From assembly GCA_027532825.1 (NCBI GenBank), contig JAPZTL010000008.1, forward strand, positions 327,156-391,155: 64,000 nt of DNA, read 5' to 3'. This document shows, one piece after another, positions 17,448 through 29,800 of this stretch. Position numbers and translations under genes: made by a program. The DNA is from Silanimonas sp021297925 (lineage in GTDB: Bacteria > Pseudomonadota > Gammaproteobacteria > Xanthomonadales > Xanthomonadaceae). Each line of letters starts with the position of its first letter. Position 1 is the first letter of the stretch. Under the pieces are notes generated by a model. That model made no database searches. It saw only the letters and a program-made list of their open reading frames with translations, and had not been told where the DNA came from.

Positions 17448-17805
17448 CGGATGGTCTTCCCGGTTCTGAGCCTTCATTCCGCTCTTTGAGCTTGGATGCG
17501 TGCTTCTCAAGGAACATCGCCATGTGGAACCGACTGTGGCGTGCTTCAGTGGGGACGACCAGCCCGAGCTTTGTCGCCACCACGGTCGCATAGCTCAGTT
17601 GGGCTGCGGTCGGCGGCTTCAAGTCCCAATCCAGGCAGTCCTTGAGGAGATCCTCCAGTCGGCGCTCCAAAGCTCGCCGGTAGGTATCGCGGACCTCGCG
17701 ATCCCGGATCCGTTCCCATTGCTGGGCGACTGCCGCCTCAAGCTGCGGGGAGACGAAGAGCTCCAAGCTCAGGTCCACCCCGGCGTGGACGACATAGATG
17801 GTCAT
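17428..17805 (-). CDS. Hypothetical protein paired with the SseB-like gene
   Basis: A 125-residue protein (ATG at 17805) of no recognised family. It starts with a short hydrophobic strand (TIYVVHAGVDLSLELFV), then a charged helical region (QQWERIRDREVRDTYRRAL) and a mixed C-terminus with many charges. The 20-base overlap with the SseB-like gene shows the two are co-expressed and probably act together. They lie between the recombinases and the type I restriction operon and are read leftward, divergent from the XRE regulator. Confidence 0.6.
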   Translation of the reverse strand: MTIYVVHAGVDLSLELFVSPQLEAAVAQQWERIRDREVRDTYRRALERRLEDLLKDCLDWDLKPPTAAQLSYATVVATKLGLVVPTEARHSRFHMAMFLEKHASKLKERNEGSEPGRPSDESQAT

Positions 17806-17919
17806 GGCGGTCGTTCTGCGGTGTGGCCCAAGGCGCAATCCTAGCCCGGCCGTACACGTTTTTCATGTATTTCAAGACGAGGTATAGCTTGACCAGTCGT
17901 TCAGCTCCGGAGCGACTGC

Positions 17920-18195
17920 GTGAAGAGAAAGACGATCTACCAGGCGGAGTACCGAAAGCTGGTGAAGCAGCTGCGGGACGTGCGGGAAGGGCTCGGCATC
18001 ACCCAAGCGTCGCTGGCTGCCGAGCTCGGGTGGCCCCAGCAGAAGCTATCTGCGATTGAGGCTGCCGCTCGCCGGCTGGATGTGTTTGAGTACTTCGCCC
18101 TTGGTGGTCGTCTCGGACTGTCGAGAGAACAGGCCCTCGCCATGATTCCGGAGCCGGCTGCGCCACGACGAGGCCGCAAGCCCGCCAAGGCCTGA
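17920..18195 (+). CDS. XRE-family transcriptional regulator
   Basis: A 91-residue protein with a Cro/CI-type helix-turn-helix at about residues 14-55 (LRDVREGLGITQASLAAELGWPQQKLSAIE). The GTG start at 17920 has GGAG upstream. It is the first gene before hsdM and is the likely controller of the restriction-modification operon or of the divergent SseB pair, as is common for such regulators in mobile islands. The target operator is not defined. Confidence 0.8.
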   Translation: MKRKTIYQAEYRKLVKQLRDVREGLGITQASLAAELGWPQQKLSAIEAAARRLDVFEYFALGGRLGLSREQALAMIPEPAAPRRGRKPAKA

Positions 18196-18359
18196 GGCGT
18201 TTCCGCCCGCCAGTCGACCGGGGCGGCTCTAAGAGCCCTCTTTTGCCAGGCAAGTGGGGCGCGCCTTCGGACGGGCTGTTTCCCTCCCAGTCGCCCGATC
18301 TCGGCCCATGAGACAGAATCCGTAGATTCTCGGCCCCTGCCCGAACGGACTCTCCCGGC

Positions 18360-20200
<1,841 letters not shown>

Positions 20201-20204
<4 letters not shown>

Positions 20205-21505
20205 AGCTGCCGAGATACCCTGCCTATACGGACAGCGGCGTTGCATGGCTTGGCTGTGTTCCTGCGCACTGGTCTACCCGACGACTCGGCTACTTCTTTG
20301 CTGAGCGCAGAGAGAAGGTTAGCGATCGGGATTTTCGTCCGCTTTCCGTGACGAAGAATGGTGTTGTTCCGCAGCTTGAAACCGCGGCAAAAAGTGATGA
20401 CGGTGACAATCGGAAGAAGGTTTGTTCCGGCGACTTCGTGATTAACGGGCGTTCCGATCGAAAAGGCTCCTCCGGAATGGCAGAAGCCGATGGCTCGGTC
20501 TCTCTAATCAATATCGTCCTGCGTCCCGTTGGTGAAATCGACATTCGTTTCGCGCACCACCTGCTTCGTAGCGCACCGTTCCAAGAAGAGTTTTATCGAT
20601 ATGGAAAGGGAATAGTTGCGGATCTCTGGACTACCAACTACTCCGAGATGCGAAACATTTCGCTCTCGCTGCCGTCGATCGCCGAGCAATCAGTGATAGC
20701 AGCCTTCCTCGACCGCGAAACGGCGAAGATCGATGCCCTCATTGCCGAGCAGGAGCGCCTGCTCGAGCTTCTGGCCGAGAAGCGCCAAGCCGTCATCTCG
20801 CATGCGGTGACCAAGGGACTGAACCCCGATGTGCCGATGAAGGATTCGGGTGTGGCGTGGCTTGGGGAGGTGCCGGCGCATTGGCGCGTTGGCAAGGCTG
20901 GGTTCTACGTTTCCGTTCTTCCTGGATTTGCCTTTTCGTCTTCGGGGTTCTCGGACGATTCCGCCGATGTCAGGCTGCTTCGCGGCATCAATGTTGGCGT
21001 CGGTGAGATTCGGTGGGAGGAGGTCGTTTACTGGAGGCGTGAGGGTATGGATGGCCTAGATCTCTATGAGCTTCAGTCGGGAGACGTCGTCATTGGAATG
21101 GACAGGCCGGTTATCAGCGGAGGGGTTCGAGTCGCCATCGTCAAGCCCAGCGACCTTCCTTGCCTTCTGCTTCAGCGTGTCGCAAAGATTGATCCCGGCG
21201 AGCATATGCGCGGTCGCTTCATTGCACGCGTGTTGGGTAGTCACGCTTTTGCGCCACATTTCTTGCCAGAGACTACGGGCGTTAGCGTCCCACACATCAG
21301 TGGGGAACAAGTGGCCGCGTTTGTTGTTCCGGTTCCTCCAATCGAGGAGCAGGATGCAATCTGCAACCACATTGATGCCGCCCTCGCCGAGATTGACGCC
21401 TTGATTGACGAGGCGCGGAAGGGCATAGCTCTTCTTTCTGAACGCCGATCTGCGTTGATCGCAGCCGCTGTAACTGGCCAAATCGACGCTCGCAGGGCCG
21501 TCTGA
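20201..21505 (+). CDS. hsdS: Type I restriction-modification system specificity subunit HsdS
   Basis: A 434-residue DNA-recognition subunit with two target-recognition domains, each preceded by a repeat of the form DSGVAWLG.VPAHW (near residues 9 and 212) and followed by a long helix (IAEQSVIAAFLDRETAKIDA and IEEQDAICNHIDAALAEIDA). The helices act as the ruler between the two half-sites. The second domain differs strongly from the first and has lower GC than hsdM, as expected for a fast-evolving specificity gene. The specific DNA sequence recognised cannot be read from the protein. Confidence 0.94.
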
Positions 21506-21861
21506 TGGCCCGCCGCTACCGCCGAAAGCCATCTCCCTTAAGAGACGTGGCTGCATCGTCGCGCCGTGGCCCATGGTGGAAGCCGCTTGCCATCGGGGCA
21601 GTCGCTTTTCTGCTGTTTGGCGTGGCGTACCCGCTGTTTGTCCTGCACCTGCTCGCCGATACAGACGCCGGAATACTCCGCCCCGTGCTCGATCAGATGC
21701 TCGGCCGCCAAGGGCACCGAGCCTTCATGATCGGCACGGCATGTCTTTTGCTCGGCGCCGGACTGTCCGCTTGGAAGTACTGGCGGCAGGAAGCCCTGAG
21801 TCACGGCCAGTTGCAGGGCGCGTCGTTCCTCACCCGCCTTCTGGCGCGCTGGATCACCTGA
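21505..21861 (+). CDS. Small two-helix membrane protein inside the hsd operon
   Basis: A 118-residue protein with a basic N-terminus and two hydrophobic segments, about 29-49 (AIGAVAFLLFGVAYPLFVLHL) and about 75-91 (MIGTACLLLGAGLSAW). Its start shares one base with the hsdS stop (TGATG) and its stop shares one base with the next start, so it is translated with both. No family is recognised. Small 2-TM proteins in defence loci are sometimes membrane effectors, but nothing here proves that. Confidence 0.65.
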   Translation: MARRYRRKPSPLRDVAASSRRGPWWKPLAIGAVAFLLFGVAYPLFVLHLLADTDAGILRPVLDQMLGRQGHRAFMIGTACLLLGAGLSAWKYWRQEALSHGQLQGASFLTRLLARWIT

Positions 21862-22625
21862 TGCGCGCCGCGGATGGCCCGTGGATGCGGCACGTGCCGG
21901 CGCTGTTCCGCGCCTTGGCTGATCCCGATCAACGGGACGCGATGCCGCGGCCGGTCACCGGCAGTTTCGATACCGCCCTCGCGACCTGGGGTGCGCTGCA
22001 CTTCGCCTTCTGTTCTCTGCTGGGCTGGTCGGATGTCGGCAAAGGGCTGATCTGGTGGTATCGCGAAGGCAAGCCCGTTGAAGGCTCGCCGGTGCTCGCC
22101 CTCATCAAGGAGGTGTGGGGCGAGCGCGACCTGATCGACTACTACGCGGCTTGGGCGTGGAAGCCTACTAATCGGGGTTGGTCACTTCCGCAGTCCGCGG
22201 ACCCAATGCACGGCCCGCCCCCGACAGTGCTAGCCAAGACGTCGCTGTGGCCGGACGAGGACTGGTGGCGCGCCTTTGTGCGTCGTGGTCAGGACCATCA
22301 TCACGACCCGTTCTACGGCGGGACGGATCCGCTTCACTTGGCCATCCACACCGGGCGCGAGGACCAGACGCCGTCGGCATCCCCCGTAGTTCAGCTCGAC
22401 CCGAAGAGCCGCCGCGGCGTGCTGGTCACCGAAGGTCTAGGCCACTGGCTCGCGGACCTCGATGTGATGGACCAAACGCTGCCGACGCTCGGAGACCGCT
22501 CGTGGCGTATCGAGGTTTTCGACCGCCGTGTGGGCTGGCTGGGCGAGTTCCGGCAAAGCCGCATTACGGGGCGCTGGTTCGTTGGGAGACACAGTGTTCA
22601 CATGGCGGGGGCGTCCCCGACCTAG
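21861..22625 (+). CDS. Hypothetical protein inside the hsd operon
   Basis: A 254-residue soluble protein rich in Trp and acidic/aromatic residues (LIWWYREGKPVEGSP, DYYAAWAWKPTNRGWS, WPDEDWWRAFVRRGQDHHHD). No known domain is recognised. The ATG at 21861 overlaps the upstream stop by one base; a longer frame to 21573 would overlap the 2-TM gene and is rejected. The strict coupling to the 2-TM gene suggests a two-protein unit carried by the restriction operon. Confidence 0.6.
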   Translation: MRAADGPWMRHVPALFRALADPDQRDAMPRPVTGSFDTALATWGALHFAFCSLLGWSDVGKGLIWWYREGKPVEGSPVLALIKEVWGERDLIDYYAAWAWKPTNRGWSLPQSADPMHGPPPTVLAKTSLWPDEDWWRAFVRRGQDHHHDPFYGGTDPLHLAIHTGREDQTPSASPVVQLDPKSRRGVLVTEGLGHWLADLDVMDQTLPTLGDRSWRIEVFDRRVGWLGEFRQSRITGRWFVGRHSVHMAGASPT

Positions 22626-22678
22626 CCCGGCAGCGTCCGGGTTACGCTTGATCCGTGAGTTGCAGAACGTAGGAATGG

Positions 22679-23644
22679 ATGTCCGCGATGAGTAAAGGCC
22701 GCACCCTCAAAATCTTCCTCGTTGATGGCACGCCGAATGGCCTGCTTACGGCCGAGGTCATGAATTGGACCGGCCATGTGATCACCGGCCCGCGGACGCG
22801 CCTCGCCGAGCTTCTGCAGCGGCCTGAGATCAATCGAACGGCGGTCTACTTCCTCGTCGGGCCCGAATCCGGCACGGGGCTGGGGACGCAGGTCTACATC
22901 GGTGAGACCGATGACGCTAAGGCGCGGCTGATGGGCCATAACCGGCCGGAGGACAAGGGCGGCAAGGACTTCTGGGAGCGCGTCTGCGTGGTCACCAGCA
23001 AGGACGCCAACCTGACGAAGGGCCACATCAAGTACCTCGAAAGCCGGCTCATCACCCGGGCAAAGCAGGCCGGTCGATGCGAGCTGATGAACGGTACCGA
23101 TCCAGAGTACGACGGCCTCCCGGAAGCGGATCGTTCGGACATGGAGTTCTTCCTCGAGCAGATTCAGACCCTGCTGCCGGTGCTGGGTTTCGACTTCATG
23201 AGGCTCCAGCCCAAGCCAAGTGCTGTCATCGCCATTGAGAGCACTTCTGCTCCTGTGGTTTCGCCCGTGTTTATCGGTGACGTGCCTAAGTACGGAATTA
23301 CGGCACGCGGCCAAGAGCGAGATGGCGAGTTCATCGTGTTCAAGGGATCACGCACGCGACTCAAGTGGGAGGGGGTGGCGTCGGGTTACGACAAGCTTTT
23401 CAACGATCTCGTGCTGAAGGGTGTTCTGGCGCCGACAGCGGACGGTCAGCACAACGAGTTCACCCAGGACTACGCGTTCTCGTCAGTGAGCGCTGCGGCG
23501 GCCGTGGTGTCGGGCCGGACGGCCAACGGTCGAATGCATTGGGTGATTGAGGGCACCGAGCAGTCCTACGGGCAGTGGTCGGCTGAGCAGGTGGCCAAGG
23601 CCCAGCAGAACAGCGTTCCGGCCGCTTCGGAGGCAAGCCCGTGA
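22679..23644 (+). CDS. GIY-YIG nuclease family protein with DUF4357-like C-terminus
   Basis: A 321-residue protein. The GIY-YIG core is seen as AVYFLVG (about residue 55) followed by QVYIGETDDAKARLMGH (about 70-87) and a catalytic Glu in KYLESRLI. The C-terminal 100 residues (FKGSRTRLKWEGVASGYDKL and ending GRTANGRMHW) match the DUF4357-type domain often fused to this nuclease next to type I restriction genes. It probably assists restriction or acts as an independent nuclease. Its stop overlaps the hsdR GTG start by 4 bases. An internal ATG at 22688 is an alternative start. Confidence 0.82.
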   Translation: MSAMSKGRTLKIFLVDGTPNGLLTAEVMNWTGHVITGPRTRLAELLQRPEINRTAVYFLVGPESGTGLGTQVYIGETDDAKARLMGHNRPEDKGGKDFWERVCVVTSKDANLTKGHIKYLESRLITRAKQAGRCELMNGTDPEYDGLPEADRSDMEFFLEQIQTLLPVLGFDFMRLQPKPSAVIAIESTSAPVVSPVFIGDVPKYGITARGQERDGEFIVFKGSRTRLKWEGVASGYDKLFNDLVLKGVLAPTADGQHNEFTQDYAFSSVSAAAAVVSGRTANGRMHWVIEGTEQSYGQWSAEQVAKAQQNSVPAASEASP

Positions 23645-26600
23645 GTCTCCACAAGGAAATCCACTTCGAGTCCGACCTCTGTGCGGCGATGGCCGCGCGG
23701 GGTTGGCGCTATGCCGAGAAAGACGGCGAGGGCTTTGATCGCGCCAACGGACTGTATCTGCCCGACCTGATCGCCTGGCTTGAGGAAACGCAGCCCCAGG
23801 CTTGGGCGCTGGTGACCAAGAACCACGGCAGCGAAGCCGCCAAGCGGGTCGCCGAGCGGATTCGCAAAGGCCTCGATGAGCGCGGCACGCTGGATGTGCT
23901 GCGCCGTGGCGTGGAGATGATCGGCCTGAAGTCGCAGCTCGACTTGATGGGCCTGAAGCCCTCGCTGCAAACCCCGGAGACGCTGGCGCGGTACAACGCC
24001 AATCGCCTTCGGGTGGTGCGGCAGGTGCGGCACTCGCCGAACAAGCCGAACGATGCGCTGGACCTCGTGCTGTTCTTGAACGGCATTCCGGTCGCGACCG
24101 CCGAGCTGAAGTCGGATTTCACTCAGAGTGTGGGCGACGCCGTCGACCAGTACCGATTTGACCGCAACCCGCAGCCCAAGGGCGGCGTGAGCGAACCGTT
24201 GCTGGCCTTCCCGGGTGGCGCCCTCGTGCACTTCGCGGTGAGCCAGAGCGAGGTCATGATGACCACGCGGCTTGCTGGCACTGAAACGCGCTTTCTGCCC
24301 TTTAACCGCGGTAATGAGGGCGGTGCGGGCAATGCCCCGGTGAAGGGGGGCTACGCCGCGGCCTACCTCTGGGAGGAGGTCTGGGAGCGGGAGAGCTGGC
24401 TCCAGATCCTGCAGCGCTACCTGATCGCCAAGCGCGACGACAAGAACAAGGTCAGCGCGGTCATCTTCCCTCGCTACCATCAGCTGGATGCCACCCGGAA
24501 GCTGGTGGACAACGTCCAAGCGAAGGGCCCTGGCGAGCGCTACCTGATCCAGCATTCGGCCGGGTCCGGGAAAACCAACTCCATCGCGTGGACGGCCCAC
24601 TTCCTCGCCGATCTGCACGACGTCCAGAACGAAAAGTTGTTCAGCAGCGTGCTGGTGGTGTCGGACCGCAACGTGCTCGATGCCCAGCTTCAGGAAGCGA
24701 TTTTCGACTTCGAGCGGACGGCTGGCGTAGTCGCCACGATCAGCTCGGAATCGGGGAGCAAGAGCGGCCAGCTCATGCAGGCGCTGAAGGACGGCAAGAA
24801 GATCATCGTCTGCACGATTCAGACCTTCCCGTTCGCCCTGCAGCAGGTGCAAGAACTGGCCGCGACGGAGGGCAAGCGATTCGCGGTCATCGCCGACGAG
24901 GCGCACAGCTCGCAGACGGGGCAGGCAGCGGCGAAGCTCAAGCAGCTGCTCTCCGCCGAGGAAATGGCCGAGCTGGAAGATGGCGGTGAGGTCGATACCG
25001 AGACCCTGCTCGCTGCGGGCATGGAGGCACGGGTCGGCACCAAAGGCCTGACCTATGTCGCCTTTACGGCCACGCCCAAGGCGAAAACGCTGGAGCTGTT
25101 CGGGAGGCCCGGGCCGGACGGCCTGCCGCAACCCTTCCACGTCTACTCCATGCGTCAGGCCATCGAAGAGGGCTTCATCCTCGATGTTTTGAAGAACTAC
25201 ACGCCTTACAACCTGGCGTTCAAGCTGGCCCATGGCGGTCAGGAGTTCAGCGAGAAAGAGGTCGAGCGCTCCACGGCGATGAAGGGGATCATGCAGTGGG
25301 TCCGCCTGCACCCCTGGAACGTCGCCTCCAAGGTCCAGATCGTCGTCGAGCACTACCGCGAGAACGTCCAGCCGCTGCTCGAAGGGCAGGCCAAGGCCAT
25401 GGTGGTGGTCGCTTCCCGCAAAGAGGCCGTTCGCTGGCAGAAGGCCATCCGGTCCTACATCGAGAGCAAGGGCTACGACCTCGGCGTGCTGGCCGCATTC
25501 TCAGGCGAAGTGAATGACCCTGAGAGCTACCCCGAGCCGGTCACCGAGACGAATAAGCTGCTCAATCCGAGCCTCAATGGCCGCGACATCCGCGAAGCGT
25601 TCGCCCGGCCGGACTTCCACCTGCTGCTCGTAGCCAACAAGTTCCAGACCGGCTTCGACCAGCCTTTGCTGTGCGGCATGTATGTCGACAAGCAACTGGC
25701 CGGCATCCAAGCGGTCCAGACCCTCTCGCGCCTCAACCGGGCGCATAAGGGTAAGGACACCACGTACATCCTCGATTTCGTGAACGAGCCCGCGGAGGTC
25801 CTCAAGGCGTTCAAGACCTACTACGAGACCGCCGAACTCGAAGCGACCACCGATCCGAACCTGGTCTTCGACCTCCGGTCCAAGCTGGACGCTGCCGGCC
25901 ATTACGACGCCTTCGAGGTCGAACGTGTCGCCAAGATCGAGATGGATCCGAAAGCGAAGCAGTACGAGCTGAGCGCGGCCCTTGCACCGGTCGCCGATCG
26001 ACTGCTGAAGCGGTACAAGGCTGCGCAGGCCGATAAGGCGACGGCCGAAGCTGCAGGGCAAGAGTCCGGCGCGAAGAAAGCCAAGGACACCTTGGATGCC
26101 CTAGTGCTCTTCAAGGGCGACATGGGGGGCTACTGCCGGCTGTACTCGTTCCTGTCGCAGGTCTTCAACTACGGCAACACTGACATCGAGAAGCGCTTCA
26201 TCTTCTACAAGCGCCTGATCCCCCTACTCGACTTTGGGCGCGAGCGCGACGACGTGGATCTCTCGAAGGTGGTTCTCACCCACCACACCCTCAAGAAGGG
26301 TGCTAAGGCGACGTTGGACCTCCGTGATGGCGATCCCGAGAAGCTGCCGCCCATCGATGCCACGGGGTCGGGTGCGGTGCAAGACAAAGACCGTGTACTC
26401 CTCGCCGAGATCATCGAAAAGGTGAACGGGCTATTCGAGGGTCAACTCTCCGACGGTGACCAGTTGGTCTACGTCAACGGAGTGATCAAGGGGAAGCTGC
26501 TCGAAAATCAGACCCTGATCGACCAAGCCGCGAGCAACGAGAAGGCGCACTTCTCGAACAGCCCGGACCTAGCGATTGCACTGACCCAAGCCATCATGGA

Positions 26601-26751
26601 TGCGCTTGAGGCGCACACCACCATGAGCCAGCAGGCACTAGCGTCGAAGAAGATTCAGGACGGCCTGAAAGACATCTTGCTGGGGCCAGGGCAGTTGTAT
26701 GAGGCGCTGCGGGAGAAGCGGGATGGCGGCCGTGCCGTGATGCGCCCCTGA
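23641..26751 (+). CDS. hsdR: Type I restriction-modification system endonuclease/translocase subunit HsdR
   Basis: A 1036-residue motor subunit. The N-terminal PD-(D/E)XK nuclease domain has Asp141 and Glu155-Leu-Lys157 (LDLVLFLNGIPVATAELKS). Two helicase domains follow: Walker A HSAGSGKTNS (about 303-312), a DEAH box (about 419-422) and VAFTATPKAK as motif III. The C-terminal helical domain docks onto HsdM. It translocates and cuts unmodified DNA. The GTG start overlaps the preceding stop (GTGA). Full length and intact motifs indicate an active system. Confidence 0.95.
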   Translation: MSLHKEIHFESDLCAAMAARGWRYAEKDGEGFDRANGLYLPDLIAWLEETQPQAWALVTKNHGSEAAKRVAERIRKGLDERGTLDVLRRGVEMIGLKSQLDLMGLKPSLQTPETLARYNANRLRVVRQVRHSPNKPNDALDLVLFLNGIPVATAELKSDFTQSVGDAVDQYRFDRNPQPKGGVSEPLLAFPGGALVHFAVSQSEVMMTTRLAGTETRFLPFNRGNEGGAGNAPVKGGYAAAYLWEEVWERESWLQILQRYLIAKRDDKNKVSAVIFPRYHQLDATRKLVDNVQAKGPGERYLIQHSAGSGKTNSIAWTAHFLADLHDVQNEKLFSSVLVVSDRNVLDAQLQEAIFDFERTAGVVATISSESGSKSGQLMQALKDGKKIIVCTIQTFPFALQQVQELAATEGKRFAVIADEAHSSQTGQAAAKLKQLLSAEEMAELEDGGEVDTETLLAAGMEARVGTKGLTYVAFTATPKAKTLELFGRPGPDGLPQPFHVYSMRQAIEEGFILDVLKNYTPYNLAFKLAHGGQEFSEKEVERSTAMKGIMQWVRLHPWNVASKVQIVVEHYRENVQPLLEGQAKAMVVVASRKEAVRWQKAIRSYIESKGYDLGVLAAFSGEVNDPESYPEPVTETNKLLNPSLNGRDIREAFARPDFHLLLVANKFQTGFDQPLLCGMYVDKQLAGIQAVQTLSRLNRAHKGKDTTYILDFVNEPAEVLKAFKTYYETAELEATTDPNLVFDLRSKLDAAGHYDAFEVERVAKIEMDPKAKQYELSAALAPVADRLLKRYKAAQADKATAEAAGQESGAKKAKDTLDALVLFKGDMGGYCRLYSFLSQVFNYGNTDIEKRFIFYKRLIPLLDFGRERDDVDLSKVVLTHHTLKKGAKATLDLRDGDPEKLPPIDATGSGAVQDKDRVLLAEIIEKVNGLFEGQLSDGDQLVYVNGVIKGKLLENQTLIDQAASNEKAHFSNSPDLAIALTQAIMDALEAHTTMSQQALASKKIQDGLKDILLGPGQLYEALREKRDGGRAVMRP

Positions 26752-26878
26752 CTCGACGCCCTCGACGCTGAGCGCGTCTGCTTGTTTCAGTCCATCCTAG
26801 TCTCATCTATCCGCAGTAGCGGGCAAATGAGTTCTCCCCTACAAACATCGGCGATTACTCGGGAGGAAAAAAAGCCAA

Positions 26879-29800
26879 ATGCCTTCCCCAGAGCTAACAG
26901 GCGGCGCAGGATTTACATACGAAGATGCGGTAACGGCCGTGTACTTGACGGCGATGGTCGCCGGCACGACGGCGACGGCCCTCGACGGACGGGTCGTTCA
27001 GCGTGTCTCTCAGCAACAAGCAGACTTTGGTGAGCCGCTTGATGACCTGATTGTCGATGGTGTGTCAGTTCTTGACGGGACGACAATCAGAGTTTCGCTC
27101 CAGGTGAAACGGTCACTTACGATCTCAAGAGCTGAAACCAACAGCGACTTCCGTGAAGTAATCCAGCGCAGCTGGCAGACTTTGCAAAAGCCCGATTTTC
27201 GTGAGCATGTAGACCGTGTCGGAGTAGTCACAGGATCGGTCGCGGAAGAGACTTCGCGAGCTTTCACGACAGTGTGCGAATGGGCTCGATCTTCCGACAC
27301 GGCTGTGACGTATATGCAACGATTCGCCGACGGGGGCGGCGCATCGGCTACTCACAGAGCTGTGGTCGAAGCAATTCGAATCGTTGCACAACCCCGAGGC
27401 GCACCACTGTCCGACGAGCAGCTTTTCCACCTGCTTTCGCATTTGGTGCTGATCAAGCTTGACTTGCTTCACGCCGGATCAACCGACGAAGCCAACGCTA
27501 TCGCGAGCTTGCAGTGTGCGCTCGCGCTTGGGCACACGGAGCGTGCCAACGACTTGTGGGATCTGCTGCGCCAGCTCGCTCGCGATGGTGCGGGCCGAAG
27601 CGCCGTTCACACCCGTCCTTCGCTGGTGCGCGCCCTAGCTGGCTGGCGCTTCAGGGGTGTCCCTGCGCTCGCTGACGACATGCAAACTCTGCGCGATGCG
27701 ACACGCCACTGGCTTGATCAGCAGGCTGGCGATATAGGGGGGACACACCTTGCGCGCCAGGAACTGAGCGGCCATCTCCGCGCCCAGATGTCGGCTCACC
27801 GTCTGACACTAATCAAGGGTCTTCCGGGCACTGGGAAGACGGTGCTACTTCGTGACTTGGTCAGAGAGCTGGTCGCCGATGGCACCACATTGTTTCTCAC
27901 TGCAAGCCGACTTTCGGGTCGGAGTTGGTCAGAGCATGCTCGGGCAATGGGCTTAGCGACCACGTCGATTGAGCCGCTGCTTGTAGAAATCGCGGCAACC
28001 GGCCATGCCACGCTTCTCATCGATGGATTGGACCGTATCCTTCCTGAGCAGCGTGCGGTCGTAGCCGACCTGCTCGGTCAGTTGCTGGCCAATTCTGCGC
28101 TTGGAAACTGGAACGTGGTCGCCACAGTGCGTGACGCAGGCGTCGAGCCCTTGCGCAACTGGGTCCCAACGGCGCTGCTGGAAGGCAGTGGCGTGGGATA
28201 TGTCGATGTCGCAAACCTGTCTGACGAGGAAGCCAGCTTGCTCGCTGACTCGCTGCCGGCACTGCGGCCGTTGCTCACAGGCGGCAATGATCGCGTAAAG
28301 GCAATGGCGCGACGTCCGTTCTTCGCTTCGGTTCTAGCTCGAGGGTTTTCGCAGTCGGCATACGCCGAGGGGTTCGCACCTCAGTCGGAGGTGGACCTAG
28401 TGGAGGCTTGGTGGAGGCGAGGCGGCTACGACGCACATGCGCCCCAAGCGCTCGCGCGTCAGCGCGGGTTGATCGAACTGGCTCAGTGCGGAGCGCAGGA
28501 TCTGGGTCGAAATGTACGAATTCGCGATCTGTCGTTGGTGACGCAGAGCGTACTTTCGGCGCTGGAAGAGGATGGTCTGGTGCAGCAGGTGCGCGCGGGC
28601 CATACGGTTCAGTTCACTCACGATATCTTCTTCGAGTGGTCCTTCTTGCACCTTCTTCTCGATAACGGTGACGAATGGATCACGACCTTGAGGGACGTCG
28701 GCGAACCACCAGCCTTGGCTCGGGTTGTGGAGTTGCTGTCGCAGGCGACGTATCCGCAGAGAGAGCAGTGGCAGGTTGAGCTTCAGAAGCTCGAGCAGGC
28801 AACGCTCCGGCCCCAGTGGCTGCGAGCTTGGCTGATGGCTCCTGTGTTCAGTCCGCGCTTCGCCGAGCACACCGACATATTCGCTGCGTCACTGGCATCG
28901 AACGATCGTCGGCTACTTGGGAAGCTCCTAGTCTGGATCCAAGCAGAGAAGACGACGCCTAACCCTATGGTCTTGTCCGGAGTCCTAGGCAGTGACTTGG
29001 ATGCTGTCGCTCGAATCCGCATCGCTGACTCGCTCGGCTGGCCTTCCGACTTCGCGGCCTGGCGCCGACTACTTGCTTGGGCGCTCGAACATATCGAGTC
29101 CATTCCAGGCGAGCAGTTGAGAGATCTCGTCACACTATTCGAAACTTGGCAGGTCGCTTGCGCTGACTATCCCAATCCGGTGTCGGAGCGCATCGTAGCC
29201 CAGTGTGCAAGATGGCTGAACTTTATTGAGGACGAGAACATGGATCGCCGGCTTCGATACGGCGCGCCTGCAAGCGATGGCGCGCCGCGTCCGCCGGTGC
29301 CGACACGGCTGGAGAAGGAGCTGCGTGGGCTGGTGCTCCGCGCAGCTCGCGCCTATCCCGCTGTCGTAAGTGACTATCTGGCCAAGGTCGAGGCAATTGA
29401 GCGCTGGTCCGATGGTGCGTTCCGCGATCTCATGAAGTACGCACCGTTATTAGCGCAGACTCATCCGAACCATCTCGCCGAAATTGCAAAGCGCTGGTTC
29501 ATGGAGGAGCTGCCTGACGACATCTCCATTAGGTGGGATCGAGAGGCAATTGAGGCAGGGCGCCGACGGAGGGAGGCCGCGGCGACACCCCCCGATAGCC
29601 GATCACGTTTCGATGCGCTTATGCTCGCGAGCTCGCCGTTTCTGGGCAACTCTTTCTCGGAGCATGATTGGGACCGGCTGTCGATAGGCGGATGCCATCA
29701 GGGGTTTTTTCCCGCTTCACCGATCCGCGAACCGTTCCATTCGCTGATGACATGCGCTCCGACGACGGCGCTAACGCTAATTCGCGAGGTCACTAACCAC

